A DNA stretch of 64,000 bases from Pseudomonas parakoreensis (GTDB lineage Bacteria; Pseudomonadota; Gammaproteobacteria; Pseudomonadales; Pseudomonadaceae). Under the pieces are notes generated by a model, which saw only the letters and a list, made by a program, of their open reading frames with translations, was not told where the DNA came from and did not search any database. The position numbers and the translations under genes are program-made. The stretch is from contig NZ_BQHY01000005.1 of NCBI RefSeq assembly GCF_021602155.1, positions 310,001 through 374,000 on the forward strand. The letters are read 5' to 3'. How positions within the stretch are numbered: the stretch's first letter is position 1; the number at the start of each line of letters is the position of its first letter. Shown one piece after another: positions 47,983-57,379 of the stretch.

Positions 47983-48987
47983 ATGAGCATTATCGATCTT
48001 CGCAGCGACACCGTTACCCAACCGACTCCTGCCATGCTCGACGCGATGACGGCGGCGGCCACCGGTGACGATGTGTACGGCGAAGATCCGACGGTCAATC
48101 GTCTGGAGGCGGAACTGGCGAAGCGCCTGGGGTTCGCCGCTGCGCTGTTCGTGCCGACCGGCACCATGAGCAACCTGCTGGGCCTGATGGCGCACTGCGA
48201 ACGTGGCGACGAATACATCGTCGGCCAGCAGGCGCACACCTATAAGTACGAAGGCGGTGGCGCGGCGGTGCTCGGCTCGATCCAGCCGCAGCCGCTGGAA
48301 GTGCAGTCCGACGGTTCGCTGGATCTGGATCAGGTCGCGGCAGCGATCAAGCCGGACGACTTCCATTTCGCCCGGACCCGTTTGCTGGCGCTGGAAAACA
48401 CCATGCAAGGCAAAGTGCTGCCGCTGGAGTATCTGGCCCGCGCCCGCCAATTCACCCAGAAGCATGGTCTGGCCCTGCACCTGGACGGCGCGCGGTTGTA
48501 CAACGCGGCGGTCAAGCTCGGTGTGGATGCCCGCGAGATCACGCAACATTTCGATTCGGTGTCGGTGTGCCTGTCCAAAGGCCTTGGCGCGCCGGTGGGT
48601 TCGGTGCTGTGCGGTTCAGCCGAGTTGATCGGCAAGGCCCGCCGCCTGCGCAAAATGGTCGGCGGCGGCATGCGTCAGGCCGGTTTGCTCGCGGCGGCGG
48701 GGCTGTACGCGCTGGATCACCACGTCGAGCGTCTGGCGGATGACCATGCCAACGCGCACTATCTGGCCGAAGGCCTGCGCGAGGCCGGGTTCAGCGTCGA
48801 GCCGGTGCAGACCAACATGGTCTACGTGCCAATGGGCGACCGTGCCGAAGCGCTCAAGGCGTTTGCCGCCGAACGCGGGATCAAGTTGAGCGCCGCCGCG
48901 CGCTTGCGCATGGTCACGCACATGGACGTCAATCGCTCGCAAATCGAGCAAGTGATCGCGACATTCGTCGAGTTTTCGCGCAAGTGA
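47983..48987 (+). CDS. ltaE: Low-specificity L-threonine aldolase
   Basis: 334 aa PLP enzyme of the beta-eliminating lyase fold; cleaves L-threonine or L-allo-threonine to glycine and acetaldehyde. Motifs: '[20 protein letters not shown]', '[16 protein letters not shown]', '[16 protein letters not shown]' (Asp-Gly-Ala-Arg) and '[18 protein letters not shown]', whose Lys binds PLP. ATG 47983 fits the family start; the frame from 47923 adds 20 residues without support. It lies between the riboflavin gene (divergent) and alaS. Confidence 0.9.
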   Translation: MSIIDLRSDTVTQPTPAMLDAMTAAATGDDVYGEDPTVNRLEAELAKRLGFAAALFVPTGTMSNLLGLMAHCERGDEYIVGQQAHTYKYEGGGAAVLGSIQPQPLEVQSDGSLDLDQVAAAIKPDDFHFARTRLLALENTMQGKVLPLEYLARARQFTQKHGLALHLDGARLYNAAVKLGVDAREITQHFDSVSVCLSKGLGAPVGSVLCGSAELIGKARRLRKMVGGGMRQAGLLAAAGLYALDHHVERLADDHANAHYLAEGLREAGFSVEPVQTNMVYVPMGDRAEALKAFAAERGIKLSAAARLRMVTHMDVNRSQIEQVIATFVEFSRK

Positions 48988-49045
48988 CAGCGTTAGCCGT
49001 CCAATTGACCGTTACTATCGTATAAACACGCTGTACCCCGCGCGA

Positions 49046-49067
49046 AGGGCCGATATAATGCGGCCCT
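49046..49067 (+). other. Hairpin with embedded TATAAT between ltaE and alaS
   Basis: AGGGCCG-atataatg-CGGCCCT followed by TTTG. It could be the ltaE terminator, or TATAAT (49054-49059) could be the alaS -10 box; no good -35 is visible. Confidence 0.6.
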
Positions 49068-49133
49068 TTGCCGTCGTTTCGTCTGTTGACGTTTCGTACA
49101 GGCCTTTGGCCGCAGCCTCCGTGGAAGAACCTA

Positions 49134-51752
49134 ATGAAAAGCGCAGAAATCCGTGAAGCCTTCCTTCGCTTCTTCGAAGAGCAAGGCCACACCCGTGTAG
49201 CCTCCAGCTCTTTGATTCCGGGCAACGACCCAACCCTGCTGTTCACCAACGCGGGGATGAACCAGTTCAAGGACTGCTTCCTGGGCCAGGAAAAGCGCGC
49301 GTACACCCGCGCAACCAGCAGCCAGAAGTGCGTGCGTGCCGGTGGCAAGAACAGCGACCTGGAAAACGTCGGTTATACCGCTCGTCACCACACCTTCTTC
49401 GAAATGCTCGGTAACTTCAGCTTCGGTGACTATTTCAAGCACGACGCGATTACCTTTGCCTGGACCTTCCTGACCGGCGTTCTGAAACTGCCAAAGGAAA
49501 AACTCTGGGTCACCGTCTACGCGTCCGACGACGAAGCGTATGACATCTGGACCAAAGAAATCGGTGTGCCGGTCGAGCGCATGATCCGCATCGGCGACAA
49601 CAAAGGCGCGCCTTACGCCTCCGACAACTTCTGGACCATGGGCGATACCGGCCCGTGCGGCCCATGCACCGAGATTTTCTACGATCACGGCGACCACATC
49701 TGGGGCGGCCCACCGGGTTCGCCGGAAGAAGACGGCGACCGTTACATCGAGATCTGGAACAACGTGTTCATGCAATTCAACCGCACCGCCGATGGCGTGT
49801 TGCATCCGTTGCCAGCGCCGTCGGTCGACACCGGCATGGGCCTGGAGCGGATCAGTGCGGTGATGCAGCACGTCAATTCCAACTACGACATCGACCTGTT
49901 CAAGAACCTGCTCAAAGCCTCGGCTGAAGCCATCGGTTGCGAAAACGGCGATCAGTCGTCGCTCAAAGTGGTGTCCGACCACATCCGTTCGTGCGGTTTC
50001 CTGATCGCCGACGGCGTGCTGCCGTCCAACGAGGGTCGCGGTTACGTGCTGCGCCGGATCATCCGTCGCGCCTGCCGTCACGGCAACAAGCTGGGCGCCA
50101 CTGGCAGCTTCTTCTACAAGATCGTCGCGGCGCTGGTTGCCGAGATGGGCGACGCTTTCCCGGAACTGCAGAAGCAGCAGAGCAACATCGAGCGCGTACT
50201 CAAGGCTGAAGAAGAGCAGTTCTCCAAGACCCTGGAGCACGGCCTGAAGATCCTCGAACAGGATCTGCTGGAACTCAAAGGCACCGTGGTGCCGGGCGAC
50301 GTAGTGTTCAAACTCTACGACACCTACGGTTTTCCGATGGACCTGACGGCCGACATCGCTCGCGAGCGTGGCTTGACCGTCGACGAAGTCGGCTTCGAGC
50401 GTGAAATGGAAGCCCAGCGTGTGCGTGCACGTTCGGCCAGCTCGTTCGGTCTGGATTACAACACCCTGGTCAAGGTGGATGTGGCCACCGAGTTCACCGG
50501 CTACACCGACACCAGCGGCTCGGCAAAAATCGTCGCTATCTATAAAGATGGCCAGTCGGTCGACGTTTTGAGTGAAGGCGAAGAGGCGGTGATCGTGCTG
50601 AACCAGACGCCGTTCTACGCTGAATCCGGCGGCCAGATCGGCGACTGCGGTTTCCTGCAGGCCGGTAACGCACGTTTCGACGTCCGTGATACCACCAAGA
50701 CCGGCGGCGCGTTCCTGCACCACGGCGTGCTGGATTGCGGCAGCCTGACCATCGGCGCGCCAGTGGAAACCCACGTCGATGCCGAAGTGCGTCACGCGAC
50801 CTCGCTGAACCACTCCGCGACTCACTTGCTGCACGCTGCGCTGCGTCAGGTGTTGGGCGAGCACGTTCAGCAAAAGGGTTCGTTGGTGGATAGCCAGCGT
50901 CTGCGCTTCGACTTCAGCCACTTTGAAGCGATCAAGCCTGAGCAGATCAAAGCGCTGGAAGACATCGTCAACGCCGAGATCCGCAAGAACTCCGCGGTTG
51001 AAACCGAAGAAACCGACATCGAAACCGCCAAGCAGAAGGGCGCGATGGCGCTGTTCGGCGAGAAGTACGGCGACAACGTGCGCGTGCTGAGCATGGGCGG
51101 CGACTTCTCTGTCGAGCTGTGTGGCGGTATCCACGCCAACCGTACCGGTGACATCGGCCTGCTGAAAATCATCAGCGAAGGCGGTGTGGCATCGGGTGTG
51201 CGTCGTATCGAGGCAGTCACCGGTGCTGCGGCGCTGGCCTACTTGAACGCTGCTGAAGAACAACTCAAGGAAGCGGCCAACCTGGTCAAGGGCAGCCGCG
51301 ACAATCTGATCGACAAGCTGTCGGCTGTGCTGGAGCGCAACCGCGCGCTGGAAAAGCAACTCGAGCAGTTGCAGGCCAAGGCTGCCAGCGCCGCCGGCGA
51401 CGATCTGTCGAACTCGGCAGTCGACGTCAAAGGCGTGAAGGTGCTGGCTGCACGTCTGGATGGTCAGGACGGCAAGGCGCTGCTGGCGCTGGTTGATCAG
51501 CTGAAAAACAAACTCGGTCGCGCAGTGATCCTGCTCGGCAGTGTCCATGAGGAAAAGGTCGTACTGGTTGCAGGCGTAACCAAGGACCTGACTGGCCAAC
51601 TCAAAGCCGGTGATTTGATGAAGCAAGCTGCTGCGGCAGTGGGCGGGAAGGGCGGTGGTCGTCCGGACATGGCGCAGGGCGGCGGTGTCGACGCCGGCGC
51701 ACTGGATGGCGCTCTGGCGCTGACCGTTCCATTCGTCGAGCAGGGTTTATAA
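49134..51752 (+). CDS. alaS: Alanyl-tRNA synthetase
   Basis: 872 aa. Charges tRNA-Ala. Class II catalytic core at the N-terminus ('[20 protein letters not shown]', '[19 protein letters not shown]'), tRNA recognition domain, editing domain with '[19 protein letters not shown]' (HxxxH zinc site that clears Ser/Gly-tRNA) and '[14 protein letters not shown]', and a C-terminal DHHA1-like domain ending '[20 protein letters not shown]'. GGAAG before ATG 49134; the frame start 49068 is upstream of any ribosome site. Confidence 0.96.
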   Translation: MKSAEIREAFLRFFEEQGHTRVASSSLIPGNDPTLLFTNAGMNQFKDCFLGQEKRAYTRATSSQKCVRAGGKNSDLENVGYTARHHTFFEMLGNFSFGDYFKHDAITFAWTFLTGVLKLPKEKLWVTVYASDDEAYDIWTKEIGVPVERMIRIGDNKGAPYASDNFWTMGDTGPCGPCTEIFYDHGDHIWGGPPGSPEEDGDRYIEIWNNVFMQFNRTADGVLHPLPAPSVDTGMGLERISAVMQHVNSNYDIDLFKNLLKASAEAIGCENGDQSSLKVVSDHIRSCGFLIADGVLPSNEGRGYVLRRIIRRACRHGNKLGATGSFFYKIVAALVAEMGDAFPELQKQQSNIERVLKAEEEQFSKTLEHGLKILEQDLLELKGTVVPGDVVFKLYDTYGFPMDLTADIARERGLTVDEVGFEREMEAQRVRARSASSFGLDYNTLVKVDVATEFTGYTDTSGSAKIVAIYKDGQSVDVLSEGEEAVIVLNQTPFYAESGGQIGDCGFLQAGNARFDVRDTTKTGGAFLHHGVLDCGSLTIGAPVETHVDAEVRHATSLNHSATHLLHAALRQVLGEHVQQKGSLVDSQRLRFDFSHFEAIKPEQIKALEDIVNAEIRKNSAVETEETDIETAKQKGAMALFGEKYGDNVRVLSMGGDFSVELCGGIHANRTGDIGLLKIISEGGVASGVRRIEAVTGAAALAYLNAAEEQLKEAANLVKGSRDNLIDKLSAVLERNRALEKQLEQLQAKAASAAGDDLSNSAVDVKGVKVLAARLDGQDGKALLALVDQLKNKLGRAVILLGSVHEEKVVLVAGVTKDLTGQLKAGDLMKQAAAAVGGKGGGRPDMAQGGGVDAGALDGALALTVPFVEQGL

Positions 51753-51842
51753 GACGGCCCGCCGGGCCCGCAGTCTAGTGGCGGGTCCGGCGGCTGTTCG
51801 AGTGATTATTGGGCGCCCTTCATGGGCAGAGGCGGCTTTGAA

Positions 51843-53084
51843 ATGGCTTTGATCGTACAGAAATTTGGAGGCACCTCGGTCGGCACTGTCGAGAGAATCG
51901 AGCAGGTCGCCGACAAGGTTAAGAAATTCCGCGATGCCGGCGATGACCTGGTGGTTGTGCTGTCTGCAATGAGCGGCGAAACCAACCGTCTGATCGATCT
52001 GGCCAAGCAAATCAGTGGCGACGTGCAACCGGTTCCACGTGAGCTGGACGTGATCGTTTCCACCGGTGAGCAGGTGACGATTGCCCTGTTGGCCATGGCG
52101 CTGATCAAGCGCGGTGTGCCGGCGGTGTCGTACACCGGTAATCAGGTGCGGATCCTGACGGACAGTGCGCACAATAAAGCGCGTATCTTGCAGATTGATG
52201 ACCAGAAGATTCGCGGTGATCTGAAAGCAGGTCGCGTGGTGGTTGTCGCCGGTTTCCAGGGCGTAGACGAGCACGGCAACATCACCACCCTCGGTCGTGG
52301 CGGTTCCGACACCACGGGCGTGGCACTGGCGGCTGCATTGAAGGCTGACGAGTGCCAGATCTACACCGACGTCGATGGTGTCTACACCACTGACCCGCGC
52401 GTTGTGCCAGTCGCTCAGCGTCTGGACAAGATCACCTTCGAAGAGATGCTGGAAATGGCCAGCCTCGGTTCCAAGGTGCTGCAGATCCGTGCGGTGGAGT
52501 TCGCCGGCAAGTACAACGTTCCGCTGCGCGTACTGCACAGCTTCAAGGAGGGTCCGGGCACCCTCATTACTATTGATGAAGAGGAAACCATGGAACAGCC
52601 GATCATTTCCGGCATCGCTTTCAACCGCGATGAAGCCAAGCTGACCATCCGTGGCGTGCCAGACACCCCGGGCGTGGCGTTCAAGATTCTCGGCCCGATC
52701 AGTGCCGCGAACATCGAAGTCGACATGATCGTGCAGAACGTCGCGCACGATAACACCACCGACTTCACCTTCACTGTGCACCGCAACGACTACCAGGCCG
52801 CACAGACCGTGCTGGAAAACACTGCTCGCGAGATCGGTGCCCGTGAAGTCGTAGGCGATACCAAGATTGCCAAGGTCTCGATCGTCGGCGTCGGCATGCG
52901 TTCCCACGCAGGCGTGGCCAGCCGCATGTTCGAATCCCTGGCCAAGGAAAGCATCAACATCCAGATGATCTCGACGTCGGAAATCAAGGTTTCCGTGGTG
53001 ATCGAAGAGAAGTACCTGGAACTGGCTGTGCGCGCCCTGCACACAGCTTTCGAACTGGACGCTCCGGCCCGTCAGGGCGAGTAA
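51843..53084 (+). CDS. lysC: Aspartate kinase
   Basis: 413 aa, first enzyme of lysine, threonine and methionine synthesis. Kinase domain with 'IVQKFGGTSVG', 'STGEQVTIALLAMAL' and 'GRGGSDTTGVALAAALKADE'; two ACT domains near the C-terminus ('GVPDTPGVAFKILGPISAAN', 'VGVGMRSHAGVASRMFESLA') for feedback inhibition. ATG 51843 (MALIVQKFGG). An in-frame ATG at 52590 has its own ribosome site and probably yields the beta subunit. Followed by a terminator. Confidence 0.95.
   Translation: MALIVQKFGGTSVGTVERIEQVADKVKKFRDAGDDLVVVLSAMSGETNRLIDLAKQISGDVQPVPRELDVIVSTGEQVTIALLAMALIKRGVPAVSYTGNQVRILTDSAHNKARILQIDDQKIRGDLKAGRVVVVAGFQGVDEHGNITTLGRGGSDTTGVALAAALKADECQIYTDVDGVYTTDPRVVPVAQRLDKITFEEMLEMASLGSKVLQIRAVEFAGKYNVPLRVLHSFKEGPGTLITIDEEETMEQPIISGIAFNRDEAKLTIRGVPDTPGVAFKILGPISAANIEVDMIVQNVAHDNTTDFTFTVHRNDYQAAQTVLENTAREIGAREVVGDTKIAKVSIVGVGMRSHAGVASRMFESLAKESINIQMISTSEIKVSVVIEEKYLELAVRALHTAFELDAPARQGE
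52590..53084 (+). CDS. lysC: Aspartate kinase beta subunit (internal in-frame start)
   Basis: GAGGAAACC directly precedes ATG 52590, in frame with lysC (codon 250), giving a 164-aa ACT-domain product. In-phase overlapping alpha/beta subunits are known for aspartokinases of Bacillus and corynebacteria, and the P. aeruginosa gene is described as 'alpha and beta chain'. Evidence here is the ribosome site and position only. Confidence 0.6.
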   Translation: MEQPIISGIAFNRDEAKLTIRGVPDTPGVAFKILGPISAANIEVDMIVQNVAHDNTTDFTFTVHRNDYQAAQTVLENTAREIGAREVVGDTKIAKVSIVGVGMRSHAGVASRMFESLAKESINIQMISTSEIKVSVVIEEKYLELAVRALHTAFELDAPARQGE

Positions 53085-53097
53085 TCCGGTCACTTGA

Positions 53098-53129
53098 AGG
53101 GCGCGGTCTGACCGCGCCCTTTATTTTTT
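53098..53129 (+). terminator. Intrinsic terminator of lysC
   Basis: AGGGCGCGGT-ctg-ACCGCGCCCT, then TTATTTTTT. Confidence 0.93.
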
Positions 53130-53273
53130 GAATGGCGCGAGCCCCCTGAACTGTTCTTTTGCTCGCGCTGGTCAATACTCAGGCATGTAGGGCTACGATC
53201 GCTCCGGTTGTAGGTCGGGTGCCTTTTTTTTGCAGACTGTTGTCCCTGAAATGAAATGCGTGAGGAGAAAGGT

Positions 53274-53462
53274 ATGCTGATTCTGACTCGTCGGTGCGCA
53301 GAAAGCCTGATTATCGGTGATGGCGAAATCACCGTGACCGTGCTCGGCGTCAAAGGAAATCAAGTGCGCATCGGCGTCAACGCCCCGAAAGAGGTTGCCG
53401 TGCACCGTGAGGAAATTTACCTGCGTATAAAGAAAGAGAAGGACGAAGAACCAAGCCATTAA
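53274..53462 (+). CDS. rsmA: Carbon storage regulator RsmA/CsrA
   Basis: 62 aa. Small dimeric RNA-binding protein that blocks translation at GGA-containing leaders; in pseudomonads it works with the RsmX/Y/Z RNAs and GacS/GacA. Starts [16 protein letters not shown]; the RNA-binding residues sit at the start (Leu4, Arg6) and in '[12 protein letters not shown]' (Arg44). The strong site gtgaggagaaaggt precedes ATG 53274. A similar start at 53256 would add six residues within that site. Between lysC and the tRNA cluster, as in P. aeruginosa. Confidence 0.96.
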   Translation: MLILTRRCAESLIIGDGEITVTVLGVKGNQVRIGVNAPKEVAVHREEIYLRIKKEKDEEPSH

Positions 53463-53524
53463 TTTTTATCGATTTTTATGTTTGCAAACGGGGAAGAAGG
53501 TGGTTAATATACGCCCCGTGTTGC

Positions 53525-53615
53525 GGAGAGCTGGCCGAGTGGCCGAAGGCGCTCCCCTGCTAAGGGAGTACACCTCAAAAGGGTGTCGGGGGTTCGAATC
53601 CCCCGTTCTCCGCCA
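53525..53615 (+). tRNA. tRNA-Ser (anticodon GCT)
   Basis: GGAGAGC acceptor pairs with GTTCTCC, discriminator G, encoded CCA; long variable arm (cacctcaaaagggtg); anticodon loop ctGCTaa; T-arm gggggttcgaatccccc. Length 91. Confidence 0.97.
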
Positions 53616-53680
53616 TTATTTGCTTAGTACGTTGTAATCTGGCTTTTTCTGTAAGTTGTTGAATTTATTAGAAAAAGTGG

Positions 53681-53708
53681 TTGGAATAGAGATTAGACGG
53701 GCTATAAT
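53681..53708 (+). promoter_or_regulatory. Promoter of the tRNA-Arg array
   Basis: TTGGAA (53681-53686), 16-base spacer, TATAAT (53703-53708), 15 bases before the first tRNA-Arg. Confidence 0.75.
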
Positions 53709-53722
53709 GCGGCGCAACAAAT

Positions 53723-53799
53723 GCACTCGTAGCTCAGCTGGATAGAGTACTCGGCTACGAACCGAGCGGTCACAGGTTCGAATCCTGTCGAGTGCACCA
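53723..53799 (+). tRNA. tRNA-Arg (anticodon ACG), copy 1
   Basis: GCACTCG acceptor pairs with CGAGTGC, discriminator A, CCA encoded; anticodon loop ctACGaa; T-arm acaggttcgaatcctgt. Length 77. Identical to copies 2 and 3. Confidence 0.97.
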
Positions 53800-53870
53800 T
53801 TTAAGAGTTTTTTATAGCGATATAAAGAACTCGGCTTCAGCCAGTTGTGGTCTGGTCAAAAAACACAAAT

Positions 53871-53947
53871 GCACTCGTAGCTCAGCTGGATAGAGTACTC
53901 GGCTACGAACCGAGCGGTCACAGGTTCGAATCCTGTCGAGTGCACCA
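53871..53947 (+). tRNA. tRNA-Arg (anticodon ACG), copy 2
   Basis: Identical to copy 1. The spacers before copies 2 and 3 share the sequence ggcttcagccagttgtggtc, showing that tRNA and spacer were duplicated together (period 148-150). Confidence 0.97.
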
Positions 53948-54020
53948 TTTTAAGAGTTGTTTGCAGTAATGCAGGTAACTTGGCTTCAGCCAGTTGTGGT
54001 CTGGTTTAAAAACACAAAAT

Positions 54021-54097
54021 GCACTCGTAGCTCAGCTGGATAGAGTACTCGGCTACGAACCGAGCGGTCACAGGTTCGAATCCTGTCGAGTGCACCA
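54021..54097 (+). tRNA. tRNA-Arg (anticodon ACG), copy 3
   Basis: Identical to copies 1 and 2. Followed by the array terminator. Confidence 0.97.
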
Positions 54098-54106
54098 TAT
54101 TCAAGA

Positions 54107-54133
54107 AGCCCGCGTTTAACGCGGGCTTTTTGT
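54107..54133. terminator. Terminator of the tRNA array
   Basis: AGCCCGCGTT-TA-AACGCGGGCT (arms share the central bases) then TTTTT. It overlaps the last codons of the convergent gene at 54116. Confidence 0.88.
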
Positions 54134-54634
54134 TGTCTGCGATTTGGTTTTTCCTTTCACGCATCCCCTCTCATCAAAATCGACTTGAGCACTACGGCCG
54201 CGTTTCAGGTCATAACGATAGCTCGTTGTCGACGTTCGAATATTCACCTTGTCCGGTTTGCCGAGGGCGCTCTCGACATCCCGCTGGCTCATTCCGGCGA
54301 TAACGCGACGATTGATGATCGCTTCGCGGCGCTGCCTGGCATTGATCAGGTTGCCGCATTTGTCCTCCAGGCGGCCAACGATGCCCGGTTCACGTCCCTT
54401 GATTGTCATACCGGATATTTCTTCGTGATTGTGTTCCGGCATGATCGGCACGACGGAGCCGGGCGTGTAGGGGTGAACCTGCTGCACCGAGAGCTGCTCA
54501 TCGTTGGCACAACTCAGGCTGGTGAAGGTGATGCCGCCGTCGGGCGCTTCGCATCGGTGAAGGGTGGTGGCGGCCCCGGCGGGCGGCAGGCAGAGCAGGC
54601 TGGCGACTACAAAACGGGATGTTCTGGATAGCAT
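54116..54634 (-). CDS. Secreted DUF4124-like protein
   Basis: 172 aa. Signal peptide at residues 1-22 ('FVVASLLCLPPAGA'). Then 'TTLHRCEAPDGGITFTSLSC', a DUF4124-type start (short beta pair with a conserved Cys pair). The C-terminal half, 'INRRVIAGMSQRDVESALGK' followed by 'PDKVN', resembles the SmpA/BamE-like 'G.t...V...lG.P' motif. GGAGGA before ATG 54634. Periplasmic; function unknown. Its 3' end overlaps the tRNA terminator. Confidence 0.8.
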   Translation of the reverse strand: MLSRTSRFVVASLLCLPPAGAATTLHRCEAPDGGITFTSLSCANDEQLSVQQVHPYTPGSVVPIMPEHNHEEISGMTIKGREPGIVGRLEDKCGNLINARQRREAIINRRVIAGMSQRDVESALGKPDKVNIRTSTTSYRYDLKRGRSAQVDFDERGCVKGKTKSQTTKSPR

Positions 54635-54955
54635 TCGACGTCCTCCATGACGGTCTACGCTCAAGGGTAGTCGCTACATTTTTCAATGCCGGTGTGTTTT
54701 CTTTTCAAGATGAGTCGTCGCATCTGCACGGGTCAGGACAGCACTCAGCTTTGTTGCGCAAGCGCTTGTTTCGACCGCGATTTTTTAACGTTTAAAACCG
54801 TCAGGCGGTGTATCATTGCGCCCGTCAGCCCCGCCGGGGCTTATGGAAAACCTCCATGGACTTACCCAGTAGTTACTCAGTAGCCCGTTTCACCAATCAT
54901 GAATTGACTGATTGATCCTTCCGGCGTGCCCCGCTGCTGGGAGTGGAGTTCGCCT

Positions 54956-56398
54956 ATGTCCGAAATCGAAGTAAAGAAAACACAGGAAAGCCTGCAGGAT
55001 CGCCTGGCTCAGGTGGTTGAGCTGCTGCAGCGCCAAAAGGTCGTCGAAGACCTGACTCACCGCCAGGAAGGCGCGCATCACGACCGGGTCGAGAACCTGG
55101 TTCACCGGCAGAACCTCGTCGAACTGCAACGCAAACTCGATGATCTGCACTCCGCCGACGTTGCCTACATCCTTGAAGCCCTGCCGCTGGACGACCGTCT
55201 GACGCTCTGGCAACTGGTCAAGGCTGATCGCGACGGCGACATTCTTCTCGAAGTATCCGATTCTGTTCGTGAAACGCTGATCGCCGACATGGACGATCAC
55301 GAGCTCCTGGCTGCGGCCAAGGACATGGACGCCGACGAACTTGCTGACTTGGCCTCCGAGCTGCCGCGAGACGTCGTCCATGAGCTGATGGAAACGCTCG
55401 ACCAGCAGCAACGCGAGCGCGTGCGTTCGGCTCTGTCCTATGACGAGGAGCAGGTCGGTGCGTTGATGGACTTCGAGATGGTGACCATCCGTGAGGACGT
55501 CAGCCTCGAAGTGGTTCTGCGTTACCTGCGTCGTCTCAAGGAGCTGCCGGGCCACACCGACAAATTGTTCGTGGTCGATTACGACGGCGTGCTCAAGGGC
55601 GTACTGCCGATCAAACGTCTGCTGGTCAACGATCCCGAGAAACAGGTTGCTGAAGTCATGGCCAGCGATCCGGTGAGTTTTCACCCGGACGAAGACGCCT
55701 ATGACGCTGCTCAGGCATTCGAGCGTTACGACTTGATCTCGGCCCCGGTGGTCGACAAGAACGGCAAGCTGATCGGCCGTCTGACCATCGACGAAATGGT
55801 CGACCTGATTCGTGAGGAGAGCGAAAGCGAAGTCCTCAACATGGCGGGTCTGCGCGAAGAGGAAGACATCTTCGCCTCCGTCTGGAAATCCCTGCGCAAC
55901 CGTTGGGCGTGGCTGGCGATCAACCTGATCACTGCCTTTGTTGCGTCGCGGGTGATCGGTCTGTTCGAAGGCTCGATCGAGAAGCTGGTGGCGCTGGCGG
56001 CGCTGATGCCGATCGTGGCGGGTATCGGCGGTAACTCCGGTAACCAGACGATTACCATGATCGTGCGTGCCATGGCGCTGGATCAGGTCAGCACCGGCAA
56101 CACCTCACGGCTGATGCGCAAAGAGCTGGCGGTCGCGTTGATCAATGGTCTGGTCTGGGGCGGGGTAATCGGCGTGGTCGCCTACCTGCTTTACGGCAGT
56201 TGGTCGCTGGGCGTGGTGATGACGGCAGCGATGACCCTCAACCTGCTGCTCGCGGCGTTGATGGGGGTGTTGATCCCAATGACACTGGCCAAGATGGGCC
56301 GCGATCCGGCGATGGGCGCCAGCGTGATGATCACGGCCATGACCGACAGCGGTGGCTTCTTCATCTTCCTGGGGTTGGCGACGATCTTCCTGCTCTGA
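54956..56398 (+). CDS. mgtE: Magnesium transporter MgtE
   Basis: 480 aa. N-terminal helical domain (about 20-160), two CBS domains (about 160-285: 'VMASDPVSFHPDEDAYDAAQ' is the second) acting as the Mg sensor, a plug helix, and five transmembrane helices from about 310, with 'ALMPIVAGIGGNSGNQTITM' and 'ITAMTDSGGFFIFLGLATIF' holding the pore Asp. P. aeruginosa MgtE also affects type III secretion. GGAG before ATG 54956. Terminator directly after the stop. Confidence 0.94.
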   Translation: MSEIEVKKTQESLQDRLAQVVELLQRQKVVEDLTHRQEGAHHDRVENLVHRQNLVELQRKLDDLHSADVAYILEALPLDDRLTLWQLVKADRDGDILLEVSDSVRETLIADMDDHELLAAAKDMDADELADLASELPRDVVHELMETLDQQQRERVRSALSYDEEQVGALMDFEMVTIREDVSLEVVLRYLRRLKELPGHTDKLFVVDYDGVLKGVLPIKRLLVNDPEKQVAEVMASDPVSFHPDEDAYDAAQAFERYDLISAPVVDKNGKLIGRLTIDEMVDLIREESESEVLNMAGLREEEDIFASVWKSLRNRWAWLAINLITAFVASRVIGLFEGSIEKLVALAALMPIVAGIGGNSGNQTITMIVRAMALDQVSTGNTSRLMRKELAVALINGLVWGGVIGVVAYLLYGSWSLGVVMTAAMTLNLLLAALMGVLIPMTLAKMGRDPAMGASVMITAMTDSGGFFIFLGLATIFLL

Positions 56399-56411
56399 TT
56401 CTTTGCAATGC

Positions 56412-56439
56412 AAAAGCCCGCCAATTGGCGGGCTTTTTT
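56412..56439 (+). terminator. Intrinsic terminator of mgtE
   Basis: AAAAGCCCGCC-AATT-GGCGGGCTTTTTT, a perfect 11-base palindrome followed by T's. Confidence 0.94.
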
Positions 56440-56440
56440 G

Positions 56441-56494
56441 TGCCTGTGTATTTATCTGTGCCTGTGTATTTATCTGTGCTTGTGTATTGATCTG
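56441..56494. repeat. Three tandem 18-bp repeats
   Basis: tgcctgtgtatttatctg twice, then tgcttgtgtattgatctg. Immediately after the mgtE terminator and before a palindromic repeat. Confidence 0.9.
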
Positions 56495-56584
56495 TGGCGA
56501 GGGGATTTATCCCCGATGGGTTGCGCAGCGACCCCGGAAGAGGGCCTGCTGCGCAGTCCATCGGGGATAAATCCCCTCACTACA
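56493..56584. repeat. Palindromic 'ggggatttatcccc' repeat, copy 3
   Basis: tgtggcgaggggatttatcc followed by ccgatgggttgcgcag, and inverted ctgcgcagtccatcggggat with end aaatcccctcactaca. Confidence 0.86.
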
Positions 56585-56620
56585 AGTCTGCCTCGGATTG
56601 TCGTGATTAAAATCCGGGCA

Positions 56621-56648
56621 AAAAAAAGCCAGCATTTAAGCTGGCTTG
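56621..56648 (-). terminator. Intrinsic terminator of amrZ
   Basis: Minus strand: AAGCCAGC-TTAAAT-GCTGGCTT then TTTTTT (the plus-strand A-run at 56621). Confidence 0.9.
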
Positions 56649-56664
56649 AGGTGTTCGGTGTCAC

Positions 56665-56991
56665 TCAGGACGCGTCTGCGGCCATCTCGGCGTCGTGAGC
56701 AATCAGCGACACCAGAGCGTTCTGTTGACGGTGCGACAGCTGACGGAAGCGTTGCAGCAGCTCACGCTCGTGCAGCGACAGCTCCGGACTGTCCAGGCGC
56801 ATGCTCAGTTCTTCGCCCAGTGCGCCTTCCTGAATAAGACTCTGCTCAAGGCGCGCAATGATTTCGGAGTTCATGCTGCGATGATGATTGCGAGCCACCT
56901 CGGCAATGCGTTCACGCATTCCGTCTGGCAGACGTACGACAAACTTGTCAGCCGTACGGCTGGAATAAATTGCCTGTTTCAATGGGCGCAT
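56665..56991 (-). CDS. amrZ: Ribbon-helix-helix regulator AmrZ
   Basis: 108 aa, the same length as P. aeruginosa AmrZ (AlgZ). Starts [20 protein letters not shown]; the ribbon '[20 protein letters not shown]' and '[18 protein letters not shown]' form the Arc-like DNA-binding fold; the tetramerisation tail is '[20 protein letters not shown]'. AmrZ controls motility, exopolysaccharides, iron uptake and c-di-GMP genes in pseudomonads. Own terminator downstream. The long upstream region probably holds a regulated promoter. Confidence 0.95.
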   Translation of the reverse strand: MRPLKQAIYSSRTADKFVVRLPDGMRERIAEVARNHHRSMNSEIIARLEQSLIQEGALGEELSMRLDSPELSLHERELLQRFRQLSHRQQNALVSLIAHDAEMAADAS

Positions 56992-57379
56992 ATATTTAAC
57001 CGGTTAGTTCAGGGGAGCGGTTCTCGGGATTGGCCGCAGGATGTGTGATAGGACAAGCATCCGCGCCAAATGGTTCAACCTGAATTGTTAAGAGGCCCGC
57101 ATCATGCCTCAAAATTGCCAGATCATTGGCGTCAATTCTGTGACAAATATTGAGCTGGGTAAAGGCGTAATGCCAGCACCAATTATCAGAAATGCGGACT
57201 GGTTTGAAAACTTTGCCTTGGCCCGCATCACTGGCCGCTTCCTGTTGCACATCTATTGATGCCCTAAGACGTCAGAACGTGCATGCTGTGCGGCTTTCAA
57301 TCCTTGTTCCCTACTTGTACAGGATAGTGGCAATTTGCCGATTTACTAGGGCAAACCCCCATTGGAGGGCGTTTTCAGG
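56992..57379. other. amrZ-phnN divergent intergenic region
   Basis: 388 bases. On the minus strand GAACCA (57077-57072), 17-base spacer, TCCTA resembles an AlgU (sigma-22) promoter, as known for amrZ in P. aeruginosa; the match is partial. Nothing else recognised. Confidence 0.5.

Noticed and set aside
49131-51626. 831-codon minus-strand frame opposite alaS
   Set aside because: Antisense shadow; no ribosome site or domain.
53723-54097. CRISPR-like regular repeats of about 148-150 bases
   Set aside because: The repeats are complete tRNA-Arg genes.
56441-56494. CRISPR array
   Set aside because: Only three 18-bp units without spacers; a simple tandem repeat. No cas gene in the window.
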